A stretch of 64,000 nucleotides of DNA from NCBI RefSeq assembly GCF_901709675.1, contig NC_051100.1:1490001-1554000 (forward strand). The letters run 5' to 3'. The notes under the pieces were generated by a model. The model worked only from the letters and a program-made list of their open reading frames with translations. It did no database searches and was not told where the DNA came from. Positions within the stretch are counted from its first letter, which is position 1. Every line of letters starts with the position of its first letter. The position numbers were made by a program, and so were the translations under genes. The stretch comes from Syngnathus acus (lineage: Eukaryota > Chordata > Actinopteri > Syngnathiformes > Syngnathidae). Of the stretch, positions 22,728-34,500 are shown in pieces.

Positions 22728-25700
22728 CGCCATGCAATGGCAAACACTACAAACTACGCCATACAATGGCAAACACTACAAAACGTGCCATACAATGGCA
22801 AACAGTACAAAACATGCCATACAATGGCAAACACTACAAAGTACAAAACATGCCATACAATGGCAAACACTACAAAGTACAAAACACGCCATACAATGGC
22901 AAACACTACAAAGTACAAAACGCGCCATACAATGGCAAACAGTACAAAACGCGCCATACAATGGCAAACACTACAAACTACAAAACACGCCATACAATGA
23001 CAAACACTACAAACTACAAAACACGCCATGCAATGGCAAACACTACAAAACGCGCCATACAATGGCAAACAGTACAAAACACGCCATACAATGGCAAACA
23101 CTACAAAACGCGCCATACAATGGCGAACACTACAAAACGCGCCATACAATGGAAAACAGTACAAACACTACAAAACACGCCATACAATGGCAAACACTAC
23201 AAAACGCGCCATACAATGGCAAACAGTACAAAACGCGCCATACAATGGCAAACACTACAAACTACAAAACACGCCATACAATGACAAACACTACAAACTA
23301 CAAAACACGCCATGCAATGGCAAACACTACAAAACGCGCCATACAATGGCAAACAGTACAAAACACGCCATACAATGGCAAACACTACAAAACATGCCAT
23401 ACAATGGCAAACACTACAAAGTACAAAACATGCCATACAATGGCAAACACTACAAAGTACAAAACACGCCATACAATGGCAAACACTACAAAGTACAAAA
23501 CGCGCCATACAATGGCAAACAGTACAAAACGCGCCATACAATGGCAAACACTACAAACTACAAAACACGCCATACAATGACAAACACTACAAACTACAAA
23601 ACACGCCATGCAATGGCAAACACTACAAAACGCGCCATACAATGGCAAACAGTACAAAACACGCCATACAATGGCGAACACTACAAAACGCGCCATACAA
23701 TGGAAAACAGTACAAACACTACAAAACACGCCATACAATGGCAAACACTACAAAACGCGCCATACAATGGCAAACAGTACAAAACGCGCCATACAATGGC
23801 AAACACTACAAACTACAAAACACGCCATACAATGACAAACACTACAAACTACAAAACACGCCATGCAATGGCAAACACTACAAAACGCGCCATACAATGG
23901 CAAACAGTACAAAACACGCCATACAATGGCAAACACTACAAAACGCGCCATACAATGGCGAACACTACAAAACGCGCCATACAATGGCAAACAGTACAAA
24001 CACTACAAAACACGCCATACAATGGCAAACAGTACAAAACGCGCCATACAATGGCAAACAGTACAAAACACGCCATACAATGGCAAACACTACAAAACGC
24101 GCCATACAATGGCGAACACTACAAAACGCGCCATACAATGGCAAACAGTACAAACACTACAAAACGCGCCATACAATGGCAAACAGTACAAAACGCGCCA
24201 TACAATGGCAAACACTACAAAACGCGCCATACAATGGCAAACAGTACAAACACTACAAAACACGCCATACAATGGCAAACACTACAAAACGCGCCATACA
24301 ATGGCAAACAGTACAAAACGCGCCATACAATGGCAAACACTACAAAACGCGCCATACAATGGCAAACAGTACAAAACGCGCCATACAATGGCAAACACTA
24401 CAAACTACAAAACACGCCATGCAATGGCAAACACTACAAACTACAAAACACGCCATGCAATGGCAAACACTACAAACTACAAAACACGCCATGCAATGGC
24501 AAACACTACAAAACACGCCATACAATGGCAAACACTACAAAACGCGCCATACAATGGCAAACAGTACAAAACACGCCATACAATGGCAAACACTACAAAA
24601 CACGCCATACAATGGCAAACACTACAAAACGCGCCATACAATGGCAAACACTACAAAACGCGCCATACAATGGCAAACACTACAAAACGCGCCATACAAT
24701 GGCAAACAGTACAAAACGCGCCATACAATGGCAAACACTACAAACTACAAAACACGCCATGCAATGGCAAACACTACAAACTACAAAACACGCCATGCAA
24801 TGGCAAACACTACAAACTACAAAACACGCCATGCAATGGCAAACACTACAAAACACGCCATACAATGGCAAACACTACAAAACGCGCCATACAATGGCAA
24901 ACAGTACAAAACACGCCATACAATGGCAAACACTACAAAACACGCCATACAATGGCAAACACTACAAAACGCGCCATACAATGGCAAACACTACAAAACA
25001 CGCCATACAATGGCAAACACTACAAAACACGCCATACAATGGCAAACACTACAAAACACGCCATACAATGGCAAACACTACAAAACGCGCCATACAATGG
25101 CAAACACTACAAAACGCGCCATACAATGGCAAACACTACAAAACACGCCATACAATGGCAAACACTACAAAACACGCCATACAATGGCAAACAGTACAAA
25201 ACGCGCCATACAATGGCAAACACTACAAACTACAAAACACGCCATGCAATGGCAAACACTACAAACTACAAAACACGCCATACAATGGCAAACAGTACAA
25301 AACACGCCATACAATGGCAAACACTACAAAACACGCCATACAATGGCAAACACTACAAAACGCGCCATACAATGGCAAACACTACAAAACGCGCCATACA
25401 ATGGCAAACACTACAAAACGCGCCATACAATGGCAAACACTACAAAACGCGCCATACAATGGCAAACACTACAAACTACAAAACACGCCATGCAATGGCA
25501 AACACTACAAACTACAAAACACGCCATGCAATGGCAAACACTACAAACTACAAAACACGCCATGCAATGGCAAACACTACAAAACACGCCATACAATGGC
25601 AAACACTACAAAACGCGCCATACAATGGCAAACACTACAAAACGCGCCATACAATGGCGAACAGTACAAAACGCGCCATACAATGGCAAACACTACAAAC

Positions 25701-27563
25701 TACAAAACACGCCATGCAATGGCAAACACTACAAACTACAAAACACGCCATGCAATGGCAAACACTACAAAACGCGCCATACAATGGCAAACAGTACAAA
25801 ACGCGCCATACAATGGCAAACACTACAAACTACAAAACACGCCATACAATGGCAAACACTACAAAACACGCCATACAATGGCAAACACTACAAAACGCGC
25901 CATACAATGGCAAACACTACAAAACACGCCATACAATGGCAAACACTACAAAACACGCCATACAATGGCAAACAGTACAAAACGCGCCATACAATGGCAA
26001 ACACTACAAACTACAAAACACGCCATGCAATGGCAAACACTACAAACTACAAAACACGCCATACAATGGCAAACAGTACAAAACACGCCATACAATGGCA
26101 AACACTACAAAACACGCCATACAATGGCAAACACTACAAAACACGCCATACAATGGCAAACACTACAAACTACAAAACACGCCATGCAATGGCAAACACT
26201 ACAAACTACAAAACACGCCATGCAATGGCAAACACTACAAACTACAAAACACGCCATGCAATGGCAAACACTACAAACTACAAAACACGCCATGCAATGG
26301 CAAACACTACAAAACACGCCATACAATGGCAAACACTACAAACTACAAAACACGCCATGCAATGGCAAACACTACAAACTACAAAACACGCCATACAATG
26401 GCAAACAGTACAAAACGCGCCATACAATGGCAAACAGTACAAAACGCGCCATACAATGGCAAACACTACAAACTACAAAACACGCCATGCAATGGCAAAC
26501 ACTACAAACTACAAAACACGCCATGCAATGGCAAACACTACAAACTACAAAACACGCCATGCAATGGCAAACACTACAAAACACGCCATACAATGGCAAA
26601 CACTACAAAACGCGCCATACAATGGCAAACAGTACAAAACGCGCCATAAAATGGCAAACACTACAAAACGCGCCATACAATGGCAAACAGTACAAAACGC
26701 GCCATACAATGGCAAACACTACAAACTACAAAACACGCCATGCAATGGCAAACACTACAAAACGCGCCATACAATGGCAAACACTACAAAACACGCCATA
26801 CAATGGCAAACACTACAAAACGCGCCATACAATGGCAAACACTACAAAACACGCCATACAATGGCAAACACTACAAAACACGCCATACAATGGCAAACAC
26901 TACAAACTACAAAACACGCCATGCAATGGCAAACACTACAAACCACAAAACACGCCATGCAATGGCAAACACTACAAAACACGCAATACAATGGCAAACA
27001 CTACAAAACACGCCATACAATGGCAAACACTACAAAACGCGCCATACAATGGCAAACACTACAAACTACGCCATACAATGGCAAACAGTACAAAACATGC
27101 CATACAATGGCAAACACTACAAAGTACAAAACACGCCATACAATAGCAAACACTACAAAACACGCCATACAATGGCAAACACTACAAAACACGCCATACA
27201 ATGACAAACACTACAAACTACAAAACACGCCATGCAATGGCAAACAGTACAAAACACGCCATACAATGGCAAACACTACAAAACGCGCCATACAATGGCA
27301 AACACTACAAAACGCGCCATACAATGGCAAACACTACAAAACGCGCCATACAATGGCAAACACTACAAAACGCGCCATACAATGGCAAACACTACAAACT
27401 ACAAAACACGCCATACAATGGCAAACAGTACAAAACACGCCATACAATGGCAAACACTACAAACTACAAAACACGCCATACAATGGCAAACAGTACAAAC
27501 TACAAAACACGCCATACAATGGCAAACATTACAAACTACAAAACACGCCATACAATGGCAAAC
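22728..27563 (-). repeat. satellite A, right array, reverse orientation
   Basis: Reverse-complement units of the left array, about 4.8 kb and roughly 155 units by length (not counted). Near 22800-24000 a higher-order pattern of about 250-300 bp repeats, marked by AAGTACAAAACATGCC and ATGACAAACACTACAAAC. The outer end pairs with the left array base for base: the rare AACCACAAAAC at 26941 pairs with TTTTGTGGTT at 13819. The plus strand lacks stop triplets, so very long spurious ORFs run outward. Confidence 0.97.
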
Positions 27564-27733
27564 ACTACAATACATACAATACAAACACTACAATACATAC
27601 AGTACATACGATACATACAGCACAATACATACAATACAAACAATACCATACAGTCCAATACCATGCAGTCCAATACCATACCATACCATACAAATACCAT
27701 ACCATACAATACAAACACTACAATACAACATTG
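27564..27733 (-). repeat. irregular satellite edge, right arm
   Basis: Inverted copy of 13036-13205 (TACAATACAAACACTACAAT-type strings), joining the satellite to the right LINE-like tail. Confidence 0.75.
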
Positions 27734-27924
27734 GTTGATTGATAGACCTTTATTCCACAACAGGGAAATTTACTTGTCACAGCAGCGTACGAGAGTGCAA
27801 GAATACAAGGGACAAGTGCCAAATGTAAAAATGGATAAATAAGAGAGCCCCCTAGTGGCCTTGCCCCAGGCAGTTGCCTGGTCTGGCGAATGGTAAAGCA
27901 CAGCTCTGCGTCAGGGCTTCTCAC
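27734..27924 (-). mobile_element. LINE-type 3' tail, right arm
   Basis: Inverted, apparently identical copy of 12845-13035. The two tails point toward each other, with the satellite between them. Confidence 0.5.
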
Positions 27925-28590
27925 CGGTCAACCTGCTCACTGGTTTCATACAAAAAAAACCTTGAAAAGTACAAATGGTGCAATTGGTAAAAGTGATCAC
28001 ATTTACAGTCAGCTGAAACTTTACACCAACGGGCTTTCACCTGATTTGGGACTACTCTTCCTCAGTATCCTCAACATCACTGAGATGGCGCAGGAGCCTC
28101 CTGCTTGCTTTGTATAGAAGGGTGCTGGCTGGGAGGCCTTTATGAGCGCTACAAAACACAAATTATTGCAACACTTGTAGACATTGAGTAGAGTGCCAAT
28201 GGCATGATATTTTTGCAACAATTATACATAACTACAGTTTTATATTTAAAATATGTATACAATTATCAGTATATTGTAATGACAAAAGTACTCAACTCAC
28301 TCAAAAATGGCGGCATGAATCGAGCAGTCGTCCAAAACGGGAGAAAATCACGCTCGCAAATGTTTGTTGCGGGCGGGCGGGCGCCATCTTGGAATAGATT
28401 TGAACATGACGTAACAGATTCGTCAGTCAACACTTTGCATAACACGGAAATAGCACACTATATGTAATGCAACATTGTTAATTTGACGAAACAAAACGCC
28501 AAAGAGATTTGAAATACTGTGGCGGCAAAACGACAGTTGCGGTGGCCGTGACAAGTGTGAAAATATTGCAAACAAACAAGGCGTCCGTCG
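27925..28590 (-). repeat. right-arm spacer with mirrored YY1/GC-box module
   Basis: Inverted copy of the left spacer. The YY1-like/GC-box cluster is at about 28369-28391. At least one substitution distinguishes the arms: AATATTGC near 28562 against GCAAGATT on the left. Confidence 0.7.
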
Positions 28591-29010
28591 TGATTTGAAA
28601 CGGCAATGAACGACAAACATTTGATAGCATACTAGCTTACCCGAGAAACCTCCACACGGCCGGTGGCGCCTGCATTTGATAACTCGCCTTGAATCCTGCA
28701 ACAAACATACAAGGCGTCCGTCGTGAGAAACGGCAATGAACGACAAACATTTGATAGCATACTAGCTTACCCGAGAAACCGCCACACGGTCGGGGGCGCC
28801 TGCATTTATTAACTCGCCTTGAATCCTGCAACAAACATACAAGGCGTCCGTCGTGAGAAACGGCGATGAACGACAAACATTTGATAGCATACTAGCTTAC
28901 CCGAGAAGCCGCCACACGGTCGGTGGCGCCTTGAATCCTGCAACAAACAAGGCGTCCGTCGTGAGAAACGCCAATGAACGACAAACATTTACTAGCATGG
29001 TAGCTTAGCT
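28591..29010 (-). repeat. 130-bp minisatellite, right arm (4 units)
   Basis: CATACTAGCTTACCCGAGAA-type unit ends recur near 28627, 28757 and 28887, with a variant near 29000. There is one unit fewer than in the left arm, and the first unit lacks an 8-bp TTTGTTTG stretch. Confidence 0.88.
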
Positions 29011-29077
29011 GAGAAACCGCCCGCGTGTCGCACCTGTATATGACAACTTCCCTTGAGCACACCCCGTCCCCAAATCA

Positions 29078-29127
29078 TGACGTCACATCCGCCAATTCAA
29101 ATCTTCCTCTCCTGCTCGTCCAATGGC
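29078..29127 (-). promoter_or_regulatory. CRE plus CCAAT module, right arm
   Basis: Perfect CRE TGACGTCA at 29078-29085 and CCAAT (in GTCCAATGGCG) at about 29120. This is the mirrored counterpart of 11505-11555, pointing inward on the minus strand. Confidence 0.3.
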
Positions 29128-29198
29128 GCTTTGCACACTCGCGTACCACGTGACAGGCCACCGCATGAGGGGAAAATCATGGAACTGAAAGTGACTAA

Positions 29199-30015
29199 AA
29201 GTACAGCCCAAGGGCTGGTCTCGAACACTAGTCCCATCGTGTCAGAGGCAATGACGTTAACCACTCGACCAAAGACTCGTGACTATGGCAGTGACAGAAG
29301 AGCAACCCACGCTCACCTCAAGACTGAAAACAAACCTAAGTGCCACTTTGCCCGCCTCCTACCTCTGCCCAAATTCAGTCTGACCAATCAGAGCGCAGCT
29401 GAAATGGGCCTGACCACGTCCACTTTCCCAACAGCCAATCGGAAGGCGACTTTAAATTGACGACGCCACGCCTACTTCACATCCCACCAATCACAAGGAC
29501 CCCTCGTCTGCATCACCACGCCCCCTTTCCAACCAATCGGATTTCATTCTCATTGCCCCGCCCACTTCCTGAGACCTCAGCGAATCATGAAGCAGTATTA
29601 AACAAGCGAAAGGAAAAAAATAAAAGAAAAATAAGAGTCACAATCTTTATGCAGAAGTGAGAGAAAATTGACAAAGTACAGCCCAAGGGCTGGTCTCGAA
29701 CACTATTCCCATCATGTCAGAGGCAATGACGTTAACCACTCGACCAAAGACTCGTGACTATGGACGTGACAGACGAGCAACCCACGCTCACCTCAAGACC
29801 GAAAACAAAAAAAAAAACCTAAGTGCCACTTTGCCCGCCTCCTACCTCTGCCCAAATTCAGTCTGACGCAGCTAAAATTGGCCTGACCACGCCCACTTAT
29901 CATCAGCCAATCGGAAGGCAGCATTTCAAATCGACGACGCCACGTCTACTTTACATCCCACCGTCTGCATAACCGCGCCCCCTTTCCAACCAATCGGATT
30001 TTATTCTCATTGCCC
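29199..30015. repeat. tandem duplication of a tRNA-like, CCAAT-rich block
   Basis: Copy 1 (29199 to about 29560) and copy 2 (29674 to about 30015) are direct repeats at over 90% by eye. Each starts AGTACAGCCCAAGGGCTGG and holds a reverse tRNA-like segment (B-box 29217-29228 and A-box 29261-29272; 29692-29703 and 29737-29748 in copy 2). Several CCAATC boxes and GC-rich CGCCCCCTTTCC / GCCCCGCCC elements follow. Copy 2 has small deletions. The first ~130 bp of copy 1 also belong to the palindrome arm. Confidence 0.8.
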
Positions 30016-30161
30016 CACCCTTACAGGTGTACCTAATAACTTTGCATTTTTTGTACGTGTCAAGAATGTGCATTTGACTACTTGCTCTTTATTTTGCGGG
30101 ACACCAACACATATTACACAACGTAAAACACATATACATATTGTCTTATAAAGCAGTTAAC
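30016..30161. other. AT-rich spacer with a transposon-end-like motif
   Basis: It begins with ACAGGTGTACCTAATAA, similar to the left MITE-like end at 10892. No gene was recognised. Confidence 0.3.
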
Positions 30162-30475
30162 CAAATGTCAGATTTTTGTTTTCATGCCCAAAAAAATAAA
30201 AACAAGGAATAAAACACAAGTTTTAACAGGTTTTAATGTTTATTAAAATAATAATAATAAAAATAAAAGTAGATTTCAAACAAGCAAATGTGAAATTGCA
30301 ATAGATATATTGGATAACAATATTTAGGCGTATATATGCATACATGTTATTTAAAAACTACTATAAGTGTTATAAAATAAAGATTACCCAAAGAGAAGCA
30401 TAATCTCCCCGTTTTTGCATAACGGCGCATCCCTTCATGCAATTAGCTTGGAGAAAACGTGCATAAAAGAAGTGG
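30162..30475. repeat. direct repeat D, right copy
   Basis: Same-orientation relative of 10954-11290, about 85% alike by eye with small indels. Confidence 0.75.
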
Positions 30476-30529
30476 TGTGTTCTTTCTTTCCTTGGCAAAT
30501 CGTAAATCTACATTCTGGCTTACATAGTT

Positions 30530-30870
30530 CACGCCAGGAGACGCAACACGTTCACTGACTGATCCGTTGATGCACAGGAAGGCAGTTCACCCATTATCTC
30601 GTTCTGCGAACGGGAAAGTCAGGATTCGTTCCCTCACTGATCCGTTCTCGCGATGAACTGGAAATGCAAATCACTCACTCACTCACTGACTCGTTCACTC
30701 ACAGATCTGTTCAGTTGTTGAACGGGAAGTTACGTCATTTTCTTCTTCGTTTTGTTTTACGGCGAGGTGGCACCAGCTTTCAATGCCCATTACCGACACC
30801 TACTGGTTGAAGTCATATGAACTGAAAAAAGAACGAATCACTTTAGGAACTTAACTACGGAAATGGGTTA
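30530..30870. repeat. GATCCGTTC/GAACGG-type interspersed repeat
   Basis: Repeated short motifs (GTTCACTGACTGATCCGTT, CCCTCACTGATCCGTTCTC, ACTCGTTCACTCACAG) precede GCCCATTACCGACACCTACTG. I recall that type of sequence from teleost DNA-transposon ends. The family is not identified. Confidence 0.4.
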
Positions 30871-31183
30871 ATATAGCCACAGTGTTTGAACACTTAAACA
30901 GCGACATAAAGACAGAGGGGAGTTATGTCCAACTGCATAGCCTGTCAACCTAGGCAGCCGTGTGATTACGCAATCCTTAGAGGAGGCTAGACAGGAAGTT
31001 GGCTCCTCCGAGCGAATCGTCTTCGGTTTTAAAAGAACTATAAATATTCAGCGATTTTGGTTCAAAATGATACAAAACTATTGAAATTAAACGGAAAATG
31101 ACTTTATAATTAAAACAATTAAATTTGTTTTTCCCCTTGTCATGATGCCTCCTCTGACCGCACGTCCCTGCTTGAATTACATT
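30871..31183. other. intergenic DNA
   Basis: No gene or named repeat was seen between the interspersed repeat and the SINE. Confidence 0.4.
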
Positions 31184-31197
31184 CCAATATTAGTTTT

Positions 31198-31557
31198 CAT
31201 CCATCCATTCATTTTCTGAACCGCTTAGTCCCCACGGGGGTCGCGGGAGTGCCGGAGCCTATCCCAGCCGTCATCGGGCAGTAGGCAGGGGACACCCTGA
31301 ACCGGTTGCCAGCCAATCGCAGGGCACACAGAGACAAACAACCACTCGCACTCACACCTAGGGACAATTTGGAGTCTTCAATCGGCCTACCAAGCATGTT
31401 TTTGGGATGTGGGAGGAAACCGGAGTGCCCGGAGAAAACCCACGCGGGCCCGGGGAGAACATGCAAACTCCACACAGGGAGGGCCGGAGGTGGAATCGAA
31501 CCCGCACCCTCCTAACTGTGAGGCAGACGTGCTACCCAGTGCGCACCGAGCCGCCAC
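31198..31557 (-). mobile_element. tRNA-derived teleost SINE, full length, with target duplications
   Basis: Read on the minus strand, it starts with a tRNA-like head: GGCGGCTCGGTGCGCACTGG, then a B-box GGTTCGATTCC. A conserved body (CATGTTCTCCCCGGGCC, GGTTTTCTCCGGGCACTCC, CCTGCGATTGGCTGGC) leads to a short AATGGATGGATG tail. This is a very common teleost SINE type. It is flanked by a perfect 14-bp target duplication, CCAATATTAGTTTT, at 31184-31197 and 31558-31571. Some head positions deviate from a usual A box. Confidence 0.9.
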
Positions 31558-31571
31558 CCAATATTAGTTTT

Positions 31572-34500
31572 GTAAAATGTAATATTCACTGTACCGTGAA
31601 TTCTCATGCCATTTTACCATGTGACTTACCTGTTATCTAACCCTATTGTGGCCTTTCAGTGTGAATACTGGAATTACACTGCACCATATTCCCCACGAGC
31701 ATAAACATCTTTGAAGAAAAAACATTTTTTCTACATTTCATATGAATACACTCATCAGTGTGACCTGAGGGATGCATGTGTGTTTTGCAACCACCATTCC
31801 CACAGGGAGCGATGGAGGAAGGCAATAGGATGACATTGACGCTCACGAGCCCGCCTTGCCGACTCCAACTGGTGACAAATGGCCATCAGAAGGTGAGCGG
31901 GGGTCCGTTCTCTTAAAATCATGGAAATCCCACCTCAGGCCCATCTCGGGAGGATATCTGCCAAGGCACAAATTAAATCCTTGAATCATGAAAACCGTGT
32001 CGAGGCAAACGTGGTGCAATTTATGGAACTCATACACAATCAGTGGTCAGTGCAATGTACGTAATGTTAAGGCAACATATTGAATTGCATTTGTCTTCTC
32101 TACCGTCATGTATTTTACGAGAAATTAATATATTAAAAAATACCATTCGTGCGGATGAAATACTGCACAATCTAAATGACACAGATACTGTTTATAACAG
32201 AAACGAAGCCCAAAAGCTACGTAGCGACTCCATCTATGAGAGAGACATGATTGGTACTGTAGCTACTGTAAGACAGATGGATTGATAGATGTTGCCAAGC
32301 GAGCGAGTGCGAGAGACTAGCCAAGAATAGAGACAAATAAGAGTCTAATAAAGTACAAGAACAGATTCCACTAACCTCTAAGTTCAGACATTGATGTTTG
32401 AGATACTTTGAACAGTAACCCCTCATAATAATAAGCACATGATGATTTGATGCCAATAGCACAAATGTATTGATTACTATGAGACAGAAGGACCTGCCTG
32501 AGCTCCAGGCTTATTATTGCTTGTTAGTCTTGTTTTTGTGAGTAAAGCGTGAACCTTCACATGAGAATATTAGCAGTGGGTTTATTCCCACTTGGCAGGA
32601 TGAAGTTTCCGACCTTGCCTTGTCTTTGCAAACATTTCGATCAGCCTGCTATTCTTTCACAATGAACAACAAAGTTTATAATATTACAATCAATAAGAAC
32701 ATGTAATATTTTACAGAACTATCGTCCTATATTTACAAAAAAAGTAAACATTACTTTTCTACATGGAGGAGCAAATTGTAGTCCAGTCTCTTCTAATGGA
32801 CTACAATGTCTGTTTGTTTATGATTATTTCCTGCCCAAACGAATTGCCCTCCCTCCTTGTTCCTTTATGCCAAGATAGAAGACAAAAGCACGAACAAGAC
32901 CGAGAGAAGGATTCATCAACATCATCCACACGCAAATTACAAATGGCAGCAAAGAAGAGAGAAGCCCCGCCCCCGCACCTTTGTTCTTCTCCTTTAATCT
33001 CCGTTAATCGCCCCCAGGTAAAGATTAGCTGCTCTTGCCAATTACATTCAGCCTCAAATGTTGCAGCTACAAGGTCACTTTTTCTTCTTCTACATCACAC
33101 ACACACACATCTGTCTTTTTGTGGGCAGGATTGACTTGTCATGTACTTCTAATAGGCAGCACAGGGAATCATTAGTCCACCTCGCCTCTCTGACTGATGG
33201 CTATTTCACTCCAATCATCTGAGCCGTGTGCGCGCACATACACACAGACACGCACGACCAAGCCTCACACCTCCTCCTTGCCACTATTGACGGAGCGCGT
33301 CGGAGCTGAGCGGAGACGTCTTAATCAAGTTGGACACAGCGGGCATTGATTTGACAAGCTGTTGTAATGACCTCCTTGTTTTGCTAAAGGATCACTGTTT
33401 ATCTGGGCCACGGCTCATGTGCTCGGCATGCCTCATTGTCATGGAAACCATGATCAAGGCTGATTGGCGGGCCTCGGTGTCTTTGGACCGCTGCTTGTCA
33501 CACACGCGTGCAAAGATACAATATATTGGCACGGTGTAGCTGTTTGGTCAGACTTTTCTCACATGCTTGAATGTGACAAGTTTTAAGCCATGTCCAAATA
33601 TTGCACGTTTATGTGATGGATTGGATGAATGCAGTGACTGTGAGAGTTTGTACCACGGCTTCTAATCGATTACCCAATTTGACTGTTTAGACTGAATTGC
33701 TATGTCTGTATACACTTCATAAATCCGAGATTTGGGTTGAAATTCATGTTGGGGTTTAGAGTAGGATAGACACGGTGTGTTTTGAAATAAACGTGTGTCC
33801 TGTGTTAAAGACCACCTGCTATATGACCACGACGCATCCTGCGGAAGACAATAACGCCTCCCCAGATCTTTTTTTTTTGTTTTTGGCAAGAATTTCACAT
33901 TAAACTTTATTGGCGCTGTGACATCCCGCGGCGATGCCCGAACGTGTAAAATTGTTAATAAGGAACAAGCGGGCGTTATTGGCAATTATTGAAATAATAG
34001 CTTATTTTGCAGCCTGCTACTGACTGGAGAACTTTGTGTTGTCTCGCAGAGGTCACACAAACGCGCAGTGTCGTCCTGCACTCTCTTTGCAATCGAGGCT
34101 TTTGCTTTAAATTATGTACGATGGTCATCTCAAGCGTGCGCAAACAGGCAAAGGTTGCTGATGTCGTCTTTTTTAGGTATGGCTGAAAACTTGCGATTTG
34201 TTTACATGAAACCGCCGTCATTTGTTATTTCAGCGACCTCCTTCAGGGAAAGCCTCAATGTGACACCGCGATAAGGCCCAGAGTGTTCCTCAACCTCACC
34301 CCCCTCGCACAGAGCAGGTAAGTCATTACTTTTAAAGGCGCACTATCTCCAAGTCACAGAAGGACACGTTGATAGCAGAATAAAGTACACAATCGTAAAT
34401 GTTTATGCAGTATTTCTCAGCGTATGATTGCATTTTTATGGTTCATATTGTGATACGGCGGCTTGTTTTTTGCTGCCATCGCCCGTGCAATGAAAGGAGA

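Larger units (their letters stand above)
11297..29331. repeat. giant nested palindrome (whole structure)
   Basis: The sequence from 11297 inward reappears as its reverse complement from 29331 inward. Between 11893 and at least about 13830 on the left, and 26940-28876 on the right, the arms align with no indel: paired coordinates always sum to 40769, and I saw only isolated substitutions. Farther out the pairing offset changes by 138 bp (sum 40631), because the right arm lacks one 130-bp minisatellite unit plus 8 bp. The outermost ~200 bp (11297-11500 against 29130-29331) are only about 85% alike by eye. The centre is satellite DNA whose orientation flips at about 20263, 20751, 20973, 22547 and 22721. 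It could be a foldback-type element, a palindromic amplification or, less likely given the arm differences, an assembly join. Confidence 0.9.

Noticed and set aside
22597-27742. Plus-strand ORFs of up to 1,476 codons in the right array
   Set aside because: Mirror image of the left-array artefact.
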